Shown here in pieces: positions 55,395-63,802 of a stretch of 64,000 nt of DNA. Position 1 is the first letter of the stretch; every line of letters starts with the position of its first letter. The DNA is from Leuconostoc carnosum. GTDB taxonomy: Bacteria > Bacillota > Bacilli > Lactobacillales > Lactobacillaceae. The notes below the pieces were generated by a model, which saw only the letters and a program-made list of their open reading frames with translations, had not been told where the DNA came from and ran no database searches. The stretch lies in the NCBI RefSeq assembly GCF_014207505.1, contig NZ_JACHGL010000002.1:244608-308607 (forward strand), read 5' to 3'. Position numbers and translations under genes: made by a program.

Positions 55395-55718
55395 ATTAAT
55401 TATCTTTCTAAATTAGACACAAGAACTGTATTAAAAATGTAACTTTAGTGTTGACAAGTTACAAACTTGTAGTTATACTTGTTCTTGTAAGTTAGTTATA
55501 TATTTTAAGCAAGCAAAAAGAGAGTCATACACTATCATTCTTGGCCGACTGATAAGGGTTGATGTACTTTATTTATGCGTCTTTACTATGTCATTATAGT
55601 ATTAAAATTGTAACTTGTAAATAGAAACTTACAAATCTAATACAAAAATCATGTCGCGAGGCAGTATTTTTTTAATTATAAAACCCAGACATTAGGGATA
55701 TTAAAAGGGAGTAGAGAT
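55395..55718. promoter_or_regulatory. cI/cro switch region
   Basis: The 324-bp gap holds no good ORF. On the plus strand TTGACA (55451-55456), 17-nt spacer, TATACT (55474-55479) is a near-consensus early promoter. Operators: ACAAGTT-ACA-AACTTGT (55454-55470, inside the spacer) and further copies of the ACTTGTA half-site around 55479-55490. A related pair TTGTAA-N8-TTACAA lies around 55614-55633. The minus-strand cI promoter (TTGTCA at about 55458) overlaps the same operators. Confidence 0.7.
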
Positions 55719-55916
55719 GTGAATAATCAAATAGCAGAAAATCTGCGTGCTGATGCAGCGCGTTTGAATTTAAACAAGTCAGATGTCGCTAAAGGTATTA
55801 AACGTGATCACTCAGATGTTGCTAAAGCAATGAATGGTCATACGGGAACTTATTTTGTCACATTACGAGCGAAAATACGTAAATACTTGGATATTAAATT
55901 ATCGGAGAGAGGTTAA
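55719..55916 (+). CDS. Cro-like small HTH protein
   Basis: A 65-residue basic protein with an XRE-like core (LNKSDVAKGIKRDHSDVAKAMNG). The start is GTG 55719, which overlaps an ATG-TGA start-stop at 55717; AAGGGAG lies before it. It is the first gene of the rightward early operon. Confidence 0.7.
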   Translation: MNNQIAENLRADAARLNLNKSDVAKGIKRDHSDVAKAMNGHTGTYFVTLRAKIRKYLDIKLSERG

Positions 55917-55918
55917 CT

Positions 55919-56179
55919 ATGGCAATAGCATTCCAATTAACACCAGAAAGAATTGAAGAGTTACGTTTGTATCATGAAATTGGTTGGCCACCATCATTAA
56001 CAATGAACCAGCTAGAACTTTATGAACGAACAAGTATCACGACTTTACGCAAATATCTGTTAGGACGTGATGATGCACCATTTATCCCATTTGATCGCGG
56101 TGGAATTATTCCGTTACTATCTTGGGAAAAATTCAAAGCAGCGGTATCGGTTGGCAAAAAATATGACGGTGAAATTTAA
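55919..56179 (+). CDS. phage HTH protein (excisionase/antirepressor-like)
   Basis: An 86-residue protein with a probable helix-turn-helix (NQLELYERTSITTLRKYLLGRD) similar in form to excisionase-type DNA-binding proteins. It starts 2 nt after the Cro-like stop. Excision versus regulation cannot be decided. Confidence 0.5.
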   Translation: MAIAFQLTPERIEELRLYHEIGWPPSLTMNQLELYERTSITTLRKYLLGRDDAPFIPFDRGGIIPLLSWEKFKAAVSVGKKYDGEI

Positions 56180-56191
56180 AAGAGGTAAAAC

Positions 56192-56365
56192 ATGACAACA
56201 GCAATTATATGGACGGCAGTTATTGTAACGGCGATTGTGTTGTTCATACGTGATGAGCGCAAGTTTGATGAGCGTGAAGCGGAACGTGATTATTATAAGC
56301 TAATTGAATTAGGTTATCCGCCAGAAGAAGCGGCGTGGAAGATTAATCATGCGATGGAAAGGTAA
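56192..56365 (+). CDS. 57-aa membrane-anchored phage protein
   Basis: An ORF from ATG 56192 (SD AGAGGTAAAA) starts MTTAIIWTAVIVTAIVLF, a single membrane helix, followed by a charged cytoplasmic helix (RDERKFDEREAERDYY) and ending INHAMER. It is typical of small early-region phage genes of unknown function. It precedes the replication gene by 2 nt. Confidence 0.6.
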   Translation: MTTAIIWTAVIVTAIVLFIRDERKFDEREAERDYYKLIELGYPPEEAAWKINHAMER

Positions 56366-56367
56366 TC

Positions 56368-56802
56368 ATGGCAGAAGAGCAAGACATTAAATACTTCACG
56401 CAAATTCCTGCTTGGGTAGATGAGTTAGATAACATTACCGACTTCCAAGCACGTTTGATTGGGTATATTTATACATTTGAAAATATTACTGGTGCAGCTT
56501 TCCCAAGTAATCAAAAAATAGCTGATAGGTTTAAAAAAAGCGTTAAAACCGTTCAAACTGCTTTGAGTGATTTATACAGTAAGGGCATTATTGAAAGTCA
56601 ATTAACTTACAAAAAAGAATCGAAAGTGATTGAAAAAAGATTACTAAAAGTTGTACCGACCTACCCTCAAAATCGAGTATACCCTACACCAGAAAACAAG
56701 GGGACCCTATCCCCGAAATCGAGCGTACCGTCCCCTCAAAATCGAGGGGAGCCTACCCCCGCAAACGGCGTAGATAATATATTAATTAATAAATCCAACT
56801 AA
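56368..56802 (+). CDS. phage replication protein, N-terminal part (winged-helix)
   Basis: The 144-residue frame has a helix-turn-helix_36-type domain (about 10-85, FPSNQKIADRFKKSVKTVQ) as in phage replication initiators, then a low-complexity linker with SPQNR/PTPEN repeats and a stop at TAATAG. The +1 frame directly downstream encodes the missing C-terminus (56803-57199), so the gene looks frameshifted. SD is weak (AAAGGTAATC). Confidence 0.7.
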   Translation: MAEEQDIKYFTQIPAWVDELDNITDFQARLIGYIYTFENITGAAFPSNQKIADRFKKSVKTVQTALSDLYSKGIIESQLTYKKESKVIEKRLLKVVPTYPQNRVYPTPENKGTLSPKSSVPSPQNRGEPTPANGVDNILINKSN

Positions 56803-57199
56803 TAGATTAATTAATAATAATGATCACTTTGAAGAAATATGGTCTCAATATCCCAAAAATCGTAAACAGGGAAAATCAAAAGCCGAGAAAGCATTTAATA
56901 AAGCCATCAAGAATGGTGTTAGTCCAGAACTGATCAAAAATAAGTTATTAGACTATAAAAAACAGATTAAGGCTAAAGGCACAGCTAGCGAATATATTAA
57001 ACAGGCTGGCACATGGTTTTACCAATCCGGTTGGGAAGATGAGTATGACTTCACACCAGAATTACCAAAACAAAATAAAGGTTATGGCAAGCGTGATAGT
57101 GTAGCACCTGGATTTGTCAGAGATGGGCAAACACAATTATCCAGCCAACCAGAGAAGATTACCAAGGAGGATTTACCTGAATGGACACAGGGGCTATAA
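56797..57199 (+). pseudogene. C-terminal fragment of the replication protein in +1 frame
   Basis: The frame reads NRLINNNDHFEEIWSQYPKN, continues KAFNKAIKNGVSPELI and ends TKEDLPEWTQGL, a pattern usual at the C-terminus of phage replication proteins (WxxYP, AWxxA-like helices). It has no start codon of its own. One-base difference near 56797 would join it to the 56368 gene. Confidence 0.7.
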
Positions 57200-57438
57200 G
57201 CTTGGTCACATCAATAATCAAAATAAAGGCATCTGGTATTGCAACACATGGTAGGTCGCCTAGTTTCCAAGCAATTAGTTTAGAAGAATTAGGTAAACGC
57301 TTGAAAGCAAGTGGTGATTTAAGAAGCATGGTTGAATATGTCGCATCACGTGATGAGTATTCGATGGACTCAGTTTTCTTATCAGCACCAACTGCAATCA
57401 AGATACTTAGGGACATGAGAGCAGAAAAAAACGCCTGA
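57181..57438 (+). CDS. 85-aa phage hypothetical protein
   Basis: The gene starts at ATG 57181 within the end of the replication frame, with CAAGGAGGA 9 nt upstream. It encodes LVTSIIKIKASGIATHGR, then a helix pair and a basic end (DMRAEKNA). No family is recognised. The strong SD and intact frame argue that it is real. Confidence 0.6.
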   Translation: MDTGAISLVTSIIKIKASGIATHGRSPSFQAISLEELGKRLKASGDLRSMVEYVASRDEYSMDSVFLSAPTAIKILRDMRAEKNA

Positions 57439-57505
57439 CAGTTCGAGCTGTTAGACGTGAGATATAACTTATTTTCGACAATATTTATATCTCAATCGTA
57501 GCAAG
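57424..57505 (+). other. paired hairpins after the 85-aa gene
   Basis: CTGACAG/CTGTTAG (about 57434-57457) and GAGATATA/TATATCTC (about 57461-57494) form two stems in the 85-nt gap before the DUF1351 gene. No T run follows, so they are not standard terminators; they may be processing or operator structures. Confidence 0.4.
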
Positions 57506-57523
57506 AAAGAGAGAGGTAGTCAA

Positions 57524-58492
57524 ATGAATGAGTTAACGCAACCACAGATTGGCGTTGCTAATGGTCAAATTAAGTTTGAAAATGTTGATCAGTTCGAAAA
57601 AGATTTTGAACAGATTTTAAAACGACATAGTAATTTTATTGTGACCGAAGAAACATTACGAGGTGCAACTAAATCACGAGCAGATTTACGTAACGCAGCG
57701 AAAGAGTCAGCGGCATGGCGTAGCAAAGTGAAGACGGAGTTATTGAAGCCATTTGAAGACGTTTCAGAAATTGCCATTGCCTATGAAAAGCGAGCTAAAG
57801 ATGCTGCTGATGACATAGACAAGGATGTCAAAGTATTTGATGAACTCGAAAAACAAAAACGACGTGATGGCTTAAATGAGTGGTTGACTCAGCGAGCTGA
57901 TGAGTTAGATGTTAGCCCTGATATTGAAATCAATGATAAGTGGTTTATCAAGGGGAATTTCAACGGCACACGACCAAAGCTTGCCTTTGTTGAAGAACAT
58001 CTTGAACCACAGCTTGATTTATTAGTTAAAGCCAAGGCACAACGAGCAACAAACACCATCGCCATTCGTAATTATGCTGAGAACAAATCATTCGATCCGG
58101 AAGGCTATATTCATAGTTTAGATTACAAGTCCTTAGCTGAAATTATGCTAGACATTGATAATGATGTGGTTAAACGAGATAAGCGCTTAGAAGCGGCACG
58201 AGCTGTTATTGAAATGACAGCTGAAAAAGAACGGCAACAACATACTGCTGAAGTGACTGTTGCTGATAAGGTCGTTGATACAGAAACTGGCGAAGTGATA
58301 GCGGAGGCACCACGTCAAGTACACACGCCACCAGTTGTAGACGTTCAAGCATCCCCAATGCCAGCACAAACGGCAACAGTCAATCAGCCAAGGTTTACAC
58401 GATTATTGTATGTCACAGGAACAGTTGAAGATTTACAAGCGGTGGCCACTTTTATGAATGCTAATGAAATTGAGTTTAGAGGTGAATCATGA
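57524..58492 (+). CDS. DUF1351 phage protein
   Basis: A 322-residue acidic protein of the DUF1351 type: long helices (about 20-115 and 180-230, Lys/Glu/Asp-rich) and a Pro-rich region (260-295) before a small C-terminal domain (FTRLLYVTGTVEDLQAVATFM). It is usual in recombination modules of Firmicute phages, next to ATPase and SSB-like genes. It overlaps the next gene by 4 nt. Confidence 0.75.
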   Translation: MNELTQPQIGVANGQIKFENVDQFEKDFEQILKRHSNFIVTEETLRGATKSRADLRNAAKESAAWRSKVKTELLKPFEDVSEIAIAYEKRAKDAADDIDKDVKVFDELEKQKRRDGLNEWLTQRADELDVSPDIEINDKWFIKGNFNGTRPKLAFVEEHLEPQLDLLVKAKAQRATNTIAIRNYAENKSFDPEGYIHSLDYKSLAEIMLDIDNDVVKRDKRLEAARAVIEMTAEKERQQHTAEVTVADKVVDTETGEVIAEAPRQVHTPPVVDVQASPMPAQTATVNQPRFTRLLYVTGTVEDLQAVATFMNANEIEFRGES

Positions 58493-59154
58493 GAGTTTAT
58501 GAGCCTGGACAAATCATGCCAATGGGAAATATGTATTTCATTTATGGTGAGGGCGGGACAGGTAAAACATCTATGGCCAAACATTTATCCGGTAATAAAT
58601 TATTGTTTAGTTTTGACGGGTCAACCAATGCATTAGTTGGGACCAAAGATATTCGCGTATTCGCTTATGATCATACTGATGCCACGACCTTACAAAACCA
58701 AGTATCTGCACAACTGAATGAAGCTTTAATGAGTGGCGTGTACAACACAATTATTTTAGACAATGTGACAGCATTGCAAAATTGGGTTTTAGAAAATATT
58801 GACAATGCCAGCAAAGATAATCGCCAAAATTATCAGAAGTTGCAACTATGGTTTCGTGATTTGGGGATGTACTTGCGGGCATCTGGGTTGACCGTTTTGG
58901 CCACCGCGCATCAAATTGATAATGGTGCATCGGGTTTAATCGGTGGTGGTCGTTATGAAGCTGATATGAACGCGAAAACGTTTAATGCTTTCAGTGCACC
59001 GTTTGATGTGGTTGGTCGTATTTACAAAGAGAATGGCCAACGTTTTATTGAGTTAGATACTGAAAAAGGCAATCATGCCAAAAATAGAATTGATGATCGC
59101 GTGCTGATTAAAGCAGACGAATTAGTTACAGCAAAGAAGAAAGAGGAAAAGTAA
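58489..59154 (+). CDS. Sak4-like (RecA-core) phage ATPase
   Basis: A 221-residue P-loop protein. Walker A is YGEGGTGKTSMAKHL (about 20-33), Walker B NTIILDNVTAL, and GGGRYEADMNAKTF is near the C-terminal part. Sak4-type ATPases promote single-strand annealing or exchange with phage SSB. It overlaps DUF1351 and ends next to the SSB-like gene. Confidence 0.8.
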   Translation: MRVYEPGQIMPMGNMYFIYGEGGTGKTSMAKHLSGNKLLFSFDGSTNALVGTKDIRVFAYDHTDATTLQNQVSAQLNEALMSGVYNTIILDNVTALQNWVLENIDNASKDNRQNYQKLQLWFRDLGMYLRASGLTVLATAHQIDNGASGLIGGGRYEADMNAKTFNAFSAPFDVVGRIYKENGQRFIELDTEKGNHAKNRIDDRVLIKADELVTAKKKEEK

Positions 59155-59865
59155 ATGGGATTCGGATTAGTAGTAGACAGCAACAATGTATTAGGACAAG
59201 TAGTGGAAGAATCAGGTAAGTACAATGTGAGAGTTTCTGATACGTCAACCGTGACGATGACGAAAAAAGGCGACAAAGAAATGGCTGTACTTGATTTTGA
59301 AGTTGTTGATGGTCAATATGCAGGTGGCAAAATTCGCTTTGACAATGTGGTTTGGGATGAAACATCAGCGGAAGCACTAGAGCGATCAAAGAAAAGTTTC
59401 AACACGGTATTAGTGGCGGCAGCAGTGCCGGATGGGACACCGTTATATGACATTAATCAATTTGTACAGGGTCTTGTTGGGAAACAAATGAATGTGACAG
59501 TTGATTGGGAAGCTAACAACAAAGGTCAGTTTAACTTGTCGGTGAAGTCTCACAATAAGTTTGATCCTGCAGGAAGTAAGCCATCAGGTGTGAAACGACC
59601 AGAAGGGGCGATGTTACCAAATAATGCAAATAGCGGCAGTAACTTTGGTGGCAATAATAAAGGATTTAGCTCACCAGCATCCCCAAAAAATAATGGTGGG
59701 TTTGGTCAATTCAATCAGCCTGCACAACAAGCACAAACGCAACAAGGTACTTTTGCCCCAAATCAAATGTTTGGCCAAGGCACACAAACGCCACCTGCAG
59801 CACCTAATCCGTTTGCAAATGGTGGTAATGGTATCAACATTGATGAGAAAGACTTGCCATTCTAG
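59155..59865 (+). CDS. DUF669 single-stranded DNA-binding-like protein
   Basis: A 236-residue protein with an OB-like N-terminal domain (about 18-135, VRVSDTSTVTMTKKGDKEMAVLDFE, MNVTVDWEANNKGQFN). A long Gly/Asn/Gln/Pro linker leads to the acidic tip NIDEKDLPF. The end resembles the C-terminal tip of SSB (…DDDIPF) that recruits repair enzymes. It is probably the phage SSB working with the Sak4-like ATPase. Confidence 0.75.
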   Translation: MGFGLVVDSNNVLGQVVEESGKYNVRVSDTSTVTMTKKGDKEMAVLDFEVVDGQYAGGKIRFDNVVWDETSAEALERSKKSFNTVLVAAAVPDGTPLYDINQFVQGLVGKQMNVTVDWEANNKGQFNLSVKSHNKFDPAGSKPSGVKRPEGAMLPNNANSGSNFGGNNKGFSSPASPKNNGGFGQFNQPAQQAQTQQGTFAPNQMFGQGTQTPPAAPNPFANGGNGINIDEKDLPF

Positions 59866-59922
59866 TCAACCGATATATGACATGGCGTAACCATGCGGAG
59901 GGGTGCGAGGCCTGATAAATAC

Positions 59923-60627
59923 ATGACAGAACTATTTGGACAAGTGAATAAGCTAGATGCAAACAATGGCCTGGTGACTTTGCAAATGAGTGCGGATGAT
60001 ATTTTTAAATTGTATCAGTATAACGCGGTAGATAAGCCACAAGTTTTGTCGATTATTGCCAGTGATGAAAATGGGGTTTCGCCACAACAACGTAAATTTG
60101 CGTTTGCACTGCTGAATGACATTTGGTTGGCACAGGTTGGTGGTGAATGGCTAGAAACACCAGTCACATTGAAAAATCACTTTTATGCCTGCTATGAATA
60201 TTACTATGGTTTAGATTTTGGTGAGTTTAGTTTGAGTATTGGTAAGGGCAATAAAACGGCTGCCAATCAGTTCATTAATATGCTGCTGGATTATGCAGCC
60301 GCGCATAACATTGGCTTGAGCGTGAAACCTTTAAACGAACTGGAAACACAAGAAATTGCCCATTGGGAATATCAGTGTTTGATGAATAAGTGCTGTGTCA
60401 TTTGTGGCCAAAGACCGAGTGACTTACATCATTTGGAAACAGTTGGTGCCAACGGTGGTAATCGTGAGCAGATGAACCACCTGAAGTTAAGAGCAGAACA
60501 ATTATGCCGTTTGCACCACCAAATGGCTGGTAATATGGGCGTCATGACGTTTCTAGCGACCTATCACTTAGTCGGCATTAAAATAGATGAACGCATCGCA
60601 GCGGTACATCATTTAAATATGAGGTGA
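59923..60627 (+). CDS. putative HNHc-type phage nuclease
   Basis: A 234-residue protein (MTELFGQVNKL start at ATG 59923). CCVICGQRPSDLHHLETVG, then LCRLHHQMAGN, form a zinc-bound HNH-like centre at the C-terminus; the N-terminal part (about 1-150) is all-helical. This is the putative HNHc nuclease family of Lactobacillales phages. ATG 59893 gives an extra Arg-rich MRRGARPDKY that overlaps the SD-like CGGAGGGG and is less likely. Role in recombination inferred from position. Confidence 0.75.
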   Translation: MTELFGQVNKLDANNGLVTLQMSADDIFKLYQYNAVDKPQVLSIIASDENGVSPQQRKFAFALLNDIWLAQVGGEWLETPVTLKNHFYACYEYYYGLDFGEFSLSIGKGNKTAANQFINMLLDYAAAHNIGLSVKPLNELETQEIAHWEYQCLMNKCCVICGQRPSDLHHLETVGANGGNREQMNHLKLRAEQLCRLHHQMAGNMGVMTFLATYHLVGIKIDERIAAVHHLNMR

Positions 60628-60633
60628 AAAATT

Positions 60634-60798
60634 ATGCATCAGGTGATTGGATTGAAAACAAAGCAACTTTATTTTGAAGGGGATGCGATTGCGTGTCGTC
60701 GATTTATTAACGATAATCAGCAACCAGCAATGATCAAGAACAGAAAATCAGCAAAAGTATTGAAATTTGGCTTTGAAGAAGCTTTGCAGATTATATGA
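60634..60798 (+). CDS. 54-aa phage hypothetical protein
   Basis: ATG 60634 (SD GAGGTG) gives MHQVIGLKTKQLYFEGD and a basic middle, ending EEALQII. It overlaps the next small ORF by 4 nt. Such short tandem genes are typical of phage early regions; the function is unknown. Confidence 0.5.
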   Translation: MHQVIGLKTKQLYFEGDAIACRRFINDNQQPAMIKNRKSAKVLKFGFEEALQII

Positions 60799-60965
60799 TT
60801 AGCTATGTTGTCAGTGACGATAAGGTGCCACACAAGGAAAGATTGGGGCGAATGTCTTACGAACTTGCCTTGGACGTGCAAGCGCTTATTGGTGGCAAAA
60901 TTTACGCCATTGACGATATAGCACGGTCGATAACAAAGATTGATGAGGGGGATGAACATGATTGA
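60795..60965 (+). CDS. 56-aa phage hypothetical protein
   Basis: ATG 60795 overlaps the preceding stop (ATGA). It encodes MISYVVSDDKVPHKERLG, then YELALDVQALIGGKIYAID, and ends KIDEGDEHD, acidic overall. It overlaps the following gene at 60958. No family is recognised. Confidence 0.45.
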   Translation: MISYVVSDDKVPHKERLGRMSYELALDVQALIGGKIYAIDDIARSITKIDEGDEHD

Positions 60966-61086
60966 AATTGGTATTAATTTACAACACTTTTTAGAATTTA
61001 CGGTCTTATGTGTGGCCATCGTTGCTGTTACAGCTTTGACATACGCAACGAGTATTCGGTTAGAACAAATTAAGCGACATAAATGA
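60958..61086 (+). CDS. 42-aa single-pass membrane phage protein
   Basis: ATG 60958, with GAGGGGGAT upstream, encodes MIEIGINLQHFLEF followed by a hydrophobic helix (TVLCVAIVAVTALTY) and a basic end (KQIKRHK-like). It overlaps the previous gene by 8 nt. A membrane role in the early phage cycle is possible but not shown. Confidence 0.45.
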   Translation: MIEIGINLQHFLEFTVLCVAIVAVTALTYATSIRLEQIKRHK

Positions 61087-61123
61087 CGGTTTGCCGTCGT
61101 ACATAATATTAAGGAGAGATAGC

Positions 61124-61540
61124 GTGGCGGATAGAATAGACCAATTATTGTCAGATTATTTTTCTGGCAAAATAGATATGCAGATTAAGTTGAGGAAAAT
61201 GGAATTACAGACACCTTTGGTTCATGATGAAAATATTGGCGGTGGGAGGGCACAAAATAAACATATAAGACCAGTTGATGACAAGATGATACGTGAAGAT
61301 GAAGATACTGTTCTACATGAGTTATACAAATTAAATGATCAGCAAAAATCTATTACAGATATATTGGCCACGTTTGATATCGAATTAGTTCGTATGGTCA
61401 ATTTACGATATGATCGTCGTAGGAAGAAAAATGAGTGGCAACACATTGCTTTGATATTTAATGCAGACGAGAGTACATGTCGGAGAAAGATGCGAAAATT
61501 TAAAAAAGAGTTTGGTAATAAGTTTTGGAAGTTTGAATAG
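61124..61540 (+). CDS. DUF722/RinA-like late transcriptional regulator
   Basis: A 138-residue protein from GTG 61124 (AAGGAGAGAT upstream; the TTG at 61091 gives a non-conserved extension). It has a basic helical N-terminus and a C-terminal HTH region (WQHIALIFNADESTCRRKMRKFKKEFG). Its position at the end of the early module fits ArpU/RinA/DUF722 proteins that switch on late genes. Confidence 0.7.
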   Translation: MADRIDQLLSDYFSGKIDMQIKLRKMELQTPLVHDENIGGGRAQNKHIRPVDDKMIREDEDTVLHELYKLNDQQKSITDILATFDIELVRMVNLRYDRRRKKNEWQHIALIFNADESTCRRKMRKFKKEFGNKFWKFE

Positions 61541-61614
61541 CTTTTAATTAACTCGAAATGATTTATAATATATATTGTAAATTTTTAAATAAAACACTGT
61601 TAAATAAGCAATTA

Positions 61615-61643
61615 TTGATAATCTACTTTAAAAATGCTATAAT
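61615..61643 (+). promoter_or_regulatory. own promoter of the two-gene cassette
   Basis: TTGATA (61615-61620), 17-nt spacer and TATAAT (61638-61643), about 34 nt before the ATG at 61677. It breaks from the early operon, as expected for a moron or independent module. Confidence 0.75.
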
Positions 61644-61676
61644 TACATAAAATTAAAAGAAGTAGAGGTTGAATTA

Positions 61677-62429
61677 ATGTCTTTAAATGTTAATGCTGAT
61701 AGTTTAAAGTTGAAGCCTGAAAATGCTGAAATTGTTGTGAATGGTATTTTGCAAGGAAATAAAAAATATGCCAATATGCGTATCAGTGAGTCTCAATATT
61801 TGATTGTGTCATCTGGTTTATCATGGAGTCGAGGTAATTACATTGATTCTGGAGTGTATCATGAATATGAGGATGCAAAAAACCATGACTTTTCAAATCG
61901 AATTGCGACAGCTGGATATGCTTGGAAATATCTCCAGTTCAATGTTGAGAATCGTGCATTGATTGTTATTAAGCCAGAACGTGGACAAGAATCAAAATTC
62001 CATTCAACTACTGAAAATGCATTTTCGAACACCTCGCTACAAAAACTTGCTGAAGTAAATCGTAAATTTTTTAACGAAACTGACACTGGGGTGGAGTTTT
62101 CTAAACAAACTGAGTTAGCATTAGAACCTCAATTTAATGAAGTAATGCAACAAATTTCTGAAGGAAAGAATATAGAGTTCGAACAATTTTTTATTGTGAC
62201 ATATACTGTAGAGGAGCAAAATGTCTCTTCAGTCAAGATGTATATGCCGAATCCTTACTCTCAAGGATTTCAGCTAATTGATGATTTAACAAAGTATATT
62301 GATTTCACAAATAATGAATATCAACTAACTGAAGAAGAGGTTGGTAAGATTAACCAAGATCCTGAAATCCCAGATGCGACATATTATTCTGTCGCAGTTG
62401 AGGAAGGTGAAACAGAACAAACGCAATAA
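61677..62429 (+). CDS. unknown 250-aa partner of an HTH-ImmA protein
   Basis: No family is recognised. The protein starts MSLNVNADSLKLKPENAEI and has mixed strands and helices, several aromatic residues (WSRGNYIDSGVYHEYE, YAWKYLQFN) and an acidic tail (EEGETEQTQ). There is no signal or membrane segment. SD AGAGG precedes the ATG. The HTH-ImmA gene follows 28 nt later, so the two form an operon. It might be a toxin, effector or sensor neutralised or regulated by the partner; that is inference. Confidence 0.6.
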   Translation: MSLNVNADSLKLKPENAEIVVNGILQGNKKYANMRISESQYLIVSSGLSWSRGNYIDSGVYHEYEDAKNHDFSNRIATAGYAWKYLQFNVENRALIVIKPERGQESKFHSTTENAFSNTSLQKLAEVNRKFFNETDTGVEFSKQTELALEPQFNEVMQQISEGKNIEFEQFFIVTYTVEEQNVSSVKMYMPNPYSQGFQLIDDLTKYIDFTNNEYQLTEEEVGKINQDPEIPDATYYSVAVEEGETEQTQ

Positions 62430-62457
62430 TAACTAAAATCAAATTTAGGAGGTTGAG

Positions 62458-63645
62458 ATGACTAAATTTAATGGTGTTATTCTCAACGAAATTCGTGATG
62501 CCTTTGATCTAACTAGAAAAGAATTAGCTGAGAAACTTCATGTCTCAGAGCAAGCTCTTTGGCAATATGAACGCGGTCTAATTTCACCATCATACGAAGT
62601 TTTAAAGTTACTTGAAACAATATTTATGGTGGAACATTCTTTCTTTATGGTCCCTGAAGAATTAGATTTAACAAAAATATCAATCACGAATGTCGTTAAT
62701 CAAAAAAATGTTGCATATCGTTCAACTTTTAAGGCCAAAACGAAAAGAATTGCACGAGAACAAGCCTATTTAAATATTGTTCATAAGTTAGTTCAAGAAG
62801 TTACTGCTGGGCTAACAGAAACTAGTGAAATTATTACTGGATTGAGAAATGATGTTCATGCAATGTTGCTCGAACAAACATCCATGGATCAAATTGGAAT
62901 ATATGTCAGAGATAAATTAAATATTCAGGAAGATAATCGTAATTTAATTCCGGCAATTGAACGTGCAGGCGCATATATTGTAGAGAGAGGTATGGCTGAT
63001 GACGTTGATGCTTATAGCACATGGACTGAGGATAATATGCCAATCATAGTCCTTGGTGCAACAAAGCAAGTTGCAGTGCGAAGAAACTTCGATGTAGCGC
63101 ATGAACTAGGCCACTTACTGATGCATTATCAGTGGGACTTATCTGAAGACAATAGTTCAGAATATAAATTAGCTGAGAAAATGGCTAATGAATTTGCAGC
63201 AGCATTAACTTTGCCCTCTGATTCATTCGCTGGTATTTATCAAAAGTTGGTTGGTAATCCTACAGAACCTAATAACTACAAAGAAATCAAAATGCATTAT
63301 AATATATCAATGCAAGCTATAGCTTATCGTGCAAGTAAACTAGGTATCATTTCTAAGCAGGATGTTGGTTTCTTTTATGGAAAGATGAAAAAAAGGAAAC
63401 TAAATATAATTGAACCACTTGATCGCGAGATTAGACCAGTTGCACCTGGAAAGATCAGGGCATTTTTGATTATGCGTAGAGATTATCATTTTCATAAAAT
63501 TACTGATGTTATGGCAATCAAGCCAGAGTTTTTAACGATATTAGGGTTAGACAGGATGTTTATCCGCTCATTGAAATTGGATACAAAACGAAGTTATTCA
63601 AATAATATCGTTAATTTATTTGGGCCAAACAATGTAAGTGAATAA
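62458..63645 (+). CDS. HTH-XRE / ImmA-IrrE fusion regulator
   Basis: A 395-residue protein. The XRE domain is at the N-terminus (about 5-60, TRKELAEKLHVSEQALWQYERG). A helical linker (about 90-150) is followed by an ImmA/IrrE zinc-peptidase domain with HELGH at residues 215-219 and EKMANEFAAALTLP as third ligand. A C-terminal domain (about 300-395) is of unknown type. Similar fusions are known as repressor/antitoxin (spr1629-type) proteins. AGGAGGTTGAG is a strong SD. A terminator is at 63803. Confidence 0.8.
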   Translation: MTKFNGVILNEIRDAFDLTRKELAEKLHVSEQALWQYERGLISPSYEVLKLLETIFMVEHSFFMVPEELDLTKISITNVVNQKNVAYRSTFKAKTKRIAREQAYLNIVHKLVQEVTAGLTETSEIITGLRNDVHAMLLEQTSMDQIGIYVRDKLNIQEDNRNLIPAIERAGAYIVERGMADDVDAYSTWTEDNMPIIVLGATKQVAVRRNFDVAHELGHLLMHYQWDLSEDNSSEYKLAEKMANEFAAALTLPSDSFAGIYQKLVGNPTEPNNYKEIKMHYNISMQAIAYRASKLGIISKQDVGFFYGKMKKRKLNIIEPLDREIRPVAPGKIRAFLIMRRDYHFHKITDVMAIKPEFLTILGLDRMFIRSLKLDTKRSYSNNIVNLFGPNNVSE

Positions 63646-63802
63646 GAATGCAAAAGCGTAATTCTCTCTGTTTGAAAGAATAATGTAGAGTTCCTTTAAT
63701 GTTTTGTTATGTGAATGATTTGTGGATAACTTTACCTCTTAAAATCATGCCCGTTTTGTGCCCGCTTTTACCCTGAAAAATGTGTAATAATAGTATTATT
63801 GA

